In this document: positions 40,627 to 41,059 of the stretch, piece after piece
Position numbering within the stretch: the stretch's first letter is position 1
Layout of the letters: every line of letters begins with the position of its first letter
DNA from: Flavobacteriaceae bacterium CG2_30_34_30
Lineage (GTDB): Bacteria > Bacteroidota > Bacteroidia > Flavobacteriales > Flavobacteriaceae
NCBI GenBank assembly: GCA_001873105.1
Contig: MNYN01000037.1
Coordinates: forward strand, 1 to 41,059
Length of the DNA stretch: 41,059 bases
Reading direction: 5' to 3'
Notes under the pieces: model-generated
Databases searched by the model: none
What the model was told of the DNA's origin: nothing
What the model saw: the letters and a program-made list of their open reading frames with translations, nothing else
Made by a program: the position numbers and the translations under genes

Positions 40627-41059
40627 TTAATTTGATAATCTCCTATATTTTATACCACAACCTTCATCACAGGCAAAAGTTCCTTCAAAAAATATTAATT
40701 CATTATTTTCTAAAAACACGATAGATTCTGAAAATAAAATCCAACCAAAATTACCAATATTGCAATCACTTAAATTTAAATACAATCTGTATTCATCAAT
40801 ATCACTATTATACTCAAATGTGTATTCTCCATCACAATTAATGTCTGGCTGATTAATTAAATTGAAGTTAAATAACGAGTTTTCTTGAAAAATTATTGTG
40901 TGATAATTTTCGCTATCAGAATTTACAGGAATCCATCGGGTACTTGAATTTACTGGATATGGATCCCAAGTGGCAATTACTTCCTATTTACTCTTAATAT
41001 TGATTTCATTCTGATTTTTGTCTTCCTTAGAACAAGCTGTACAGGAAAATATTATAGCA
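40627..41059 (-). pseudogene. Lipoprotein gene with in-frame TAG, 5' end outside window
   Basis: The minus strand reads in one frame from the right edge to TAA at 40627. It begins AIIFSCTACSKEDKNQNEIN (signal peptide end with a lipobox Cys), then has TAG at 40984-40986 after KSK, and continues without another stop for 119 codons: EVIATWDPYPVNSSTRW, DGEYTFEYNSDIDEYRLYLN, ending CDEGCGIKYRRLSN. TAG sits where a Trp (TGG) would give KWEVIATW, a common opening in lipocalin-like lipoproteins of this lineage. This looks like a recent single-base nonsense change. Family cannot be named with certainty; no frameshift is present. Confidence 0.7.

Noticed and set aside
40533-40724. Plus-strand frame of 63 codons downstream of the TonB receptor
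   Set aside because: Low-complexity, no family resemblance, and it lies partly antisense to the lipoprotein pseudogene, whose reading frame is much more protein-like.
40700-40725. Suspected frameshift in the lipoprotein pseudogene near a T run
   Set aside because: Recounting the run gives five T and an intact frame (ESIVFLENNELIFF); only the TAG at 40984-40986 breaks the gene.
1-41059. CRISPR array, tRNA, rRNA or prophage
   Set aside because: No regularly spaced repeats, cloverleaf-like sequences, rRNA stretches or phage structural genes were seen by eye; a dedicated scan would be needed to exclude a stray tRNA fragment.

Overview
The window reads as a piece of a Bacteroidota chromosome, most likely Flavobacteriaceae. 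It is AT-rich, with gliding/type IX secretion genes (gldD, gldE, a PorZ homologue), two TonB-dependent receptors, CarboxypepD_reg-like domains, lineage-restricted families (DUF3127, DUF4199, DUF4301, THC0290_0291) and many TAnnTTTG-type -7 boxes. No tRNA, rRNA, CRISPR or prophage was seen. Almost everything is ordinary chromosomal gene content; the only mobile DNA is an IS1182-type element entering at the left edge. Layout: 1-544, the 5' part of a transposase gene and an N-terminal fragment of aat that the element appears to have split. 551-6611, a short-chain fatty acid permease (AtoE), a DUF3127 OB-fold-like protein with a flavin reductase, a histidine kinase, a greA-HIT-thioesterase group and a Rieske-like lipoprotein. 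6651-14922, one long minus-strand block: 4'-phosphopantetheinyl transferase, GGGP synthase, a CarboxypepD_reg protein, Thiamine_BP, a PnuC/PnuT transporter, a NadR-like P-loop kinase, DUF4301 and ArfB, followed by a TPP riboswitch with its own intrinsic terminator and a TonB receptor. This is a thiamine acquisition module: receptor for outer-membrane uptake, PnuT for the inner membrane, a kinase that could trap the vitamin, a thiamine-binding protein and a TPP sensor. 14987-22067, ahcY, a DUF3332 lipoprotein, rpmA, rplU with a Rho_N-like tail, DUF4199 and a catalytic/non-catalytic pair of M16 peptidases. 22169-29334, an EamA transporter, a metal-binding lipoprotein, the mutY-ssb-gldE-gldD operon, a divergent HU gene, a 29-residue AURKAIP1/COX24-type protein and RNase G. 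29434-40473, another EamA transporter with an Spx/ArsC-like protein, a DUF3298 lipoprotein, cystathionine gamma-synthase, a THC0290_0291 protein, glutamate dehydrogenase and the porZ-recO-TonB receptor operon. The right edge holds a lipoprotein gene interrupted by an in-frame TAG. The most rewarding places are the thiamine cluster (including DUF4301, which carries sugar-nucleotidyltransferase-like motifs), the contrast between SSB (which lost its usual DDLPF tip) and DUF3127 (which ends in exactly that tip), the L21-Rho_N fusion, the IS-broken aat and the lipoprotein gene with an internal stop.
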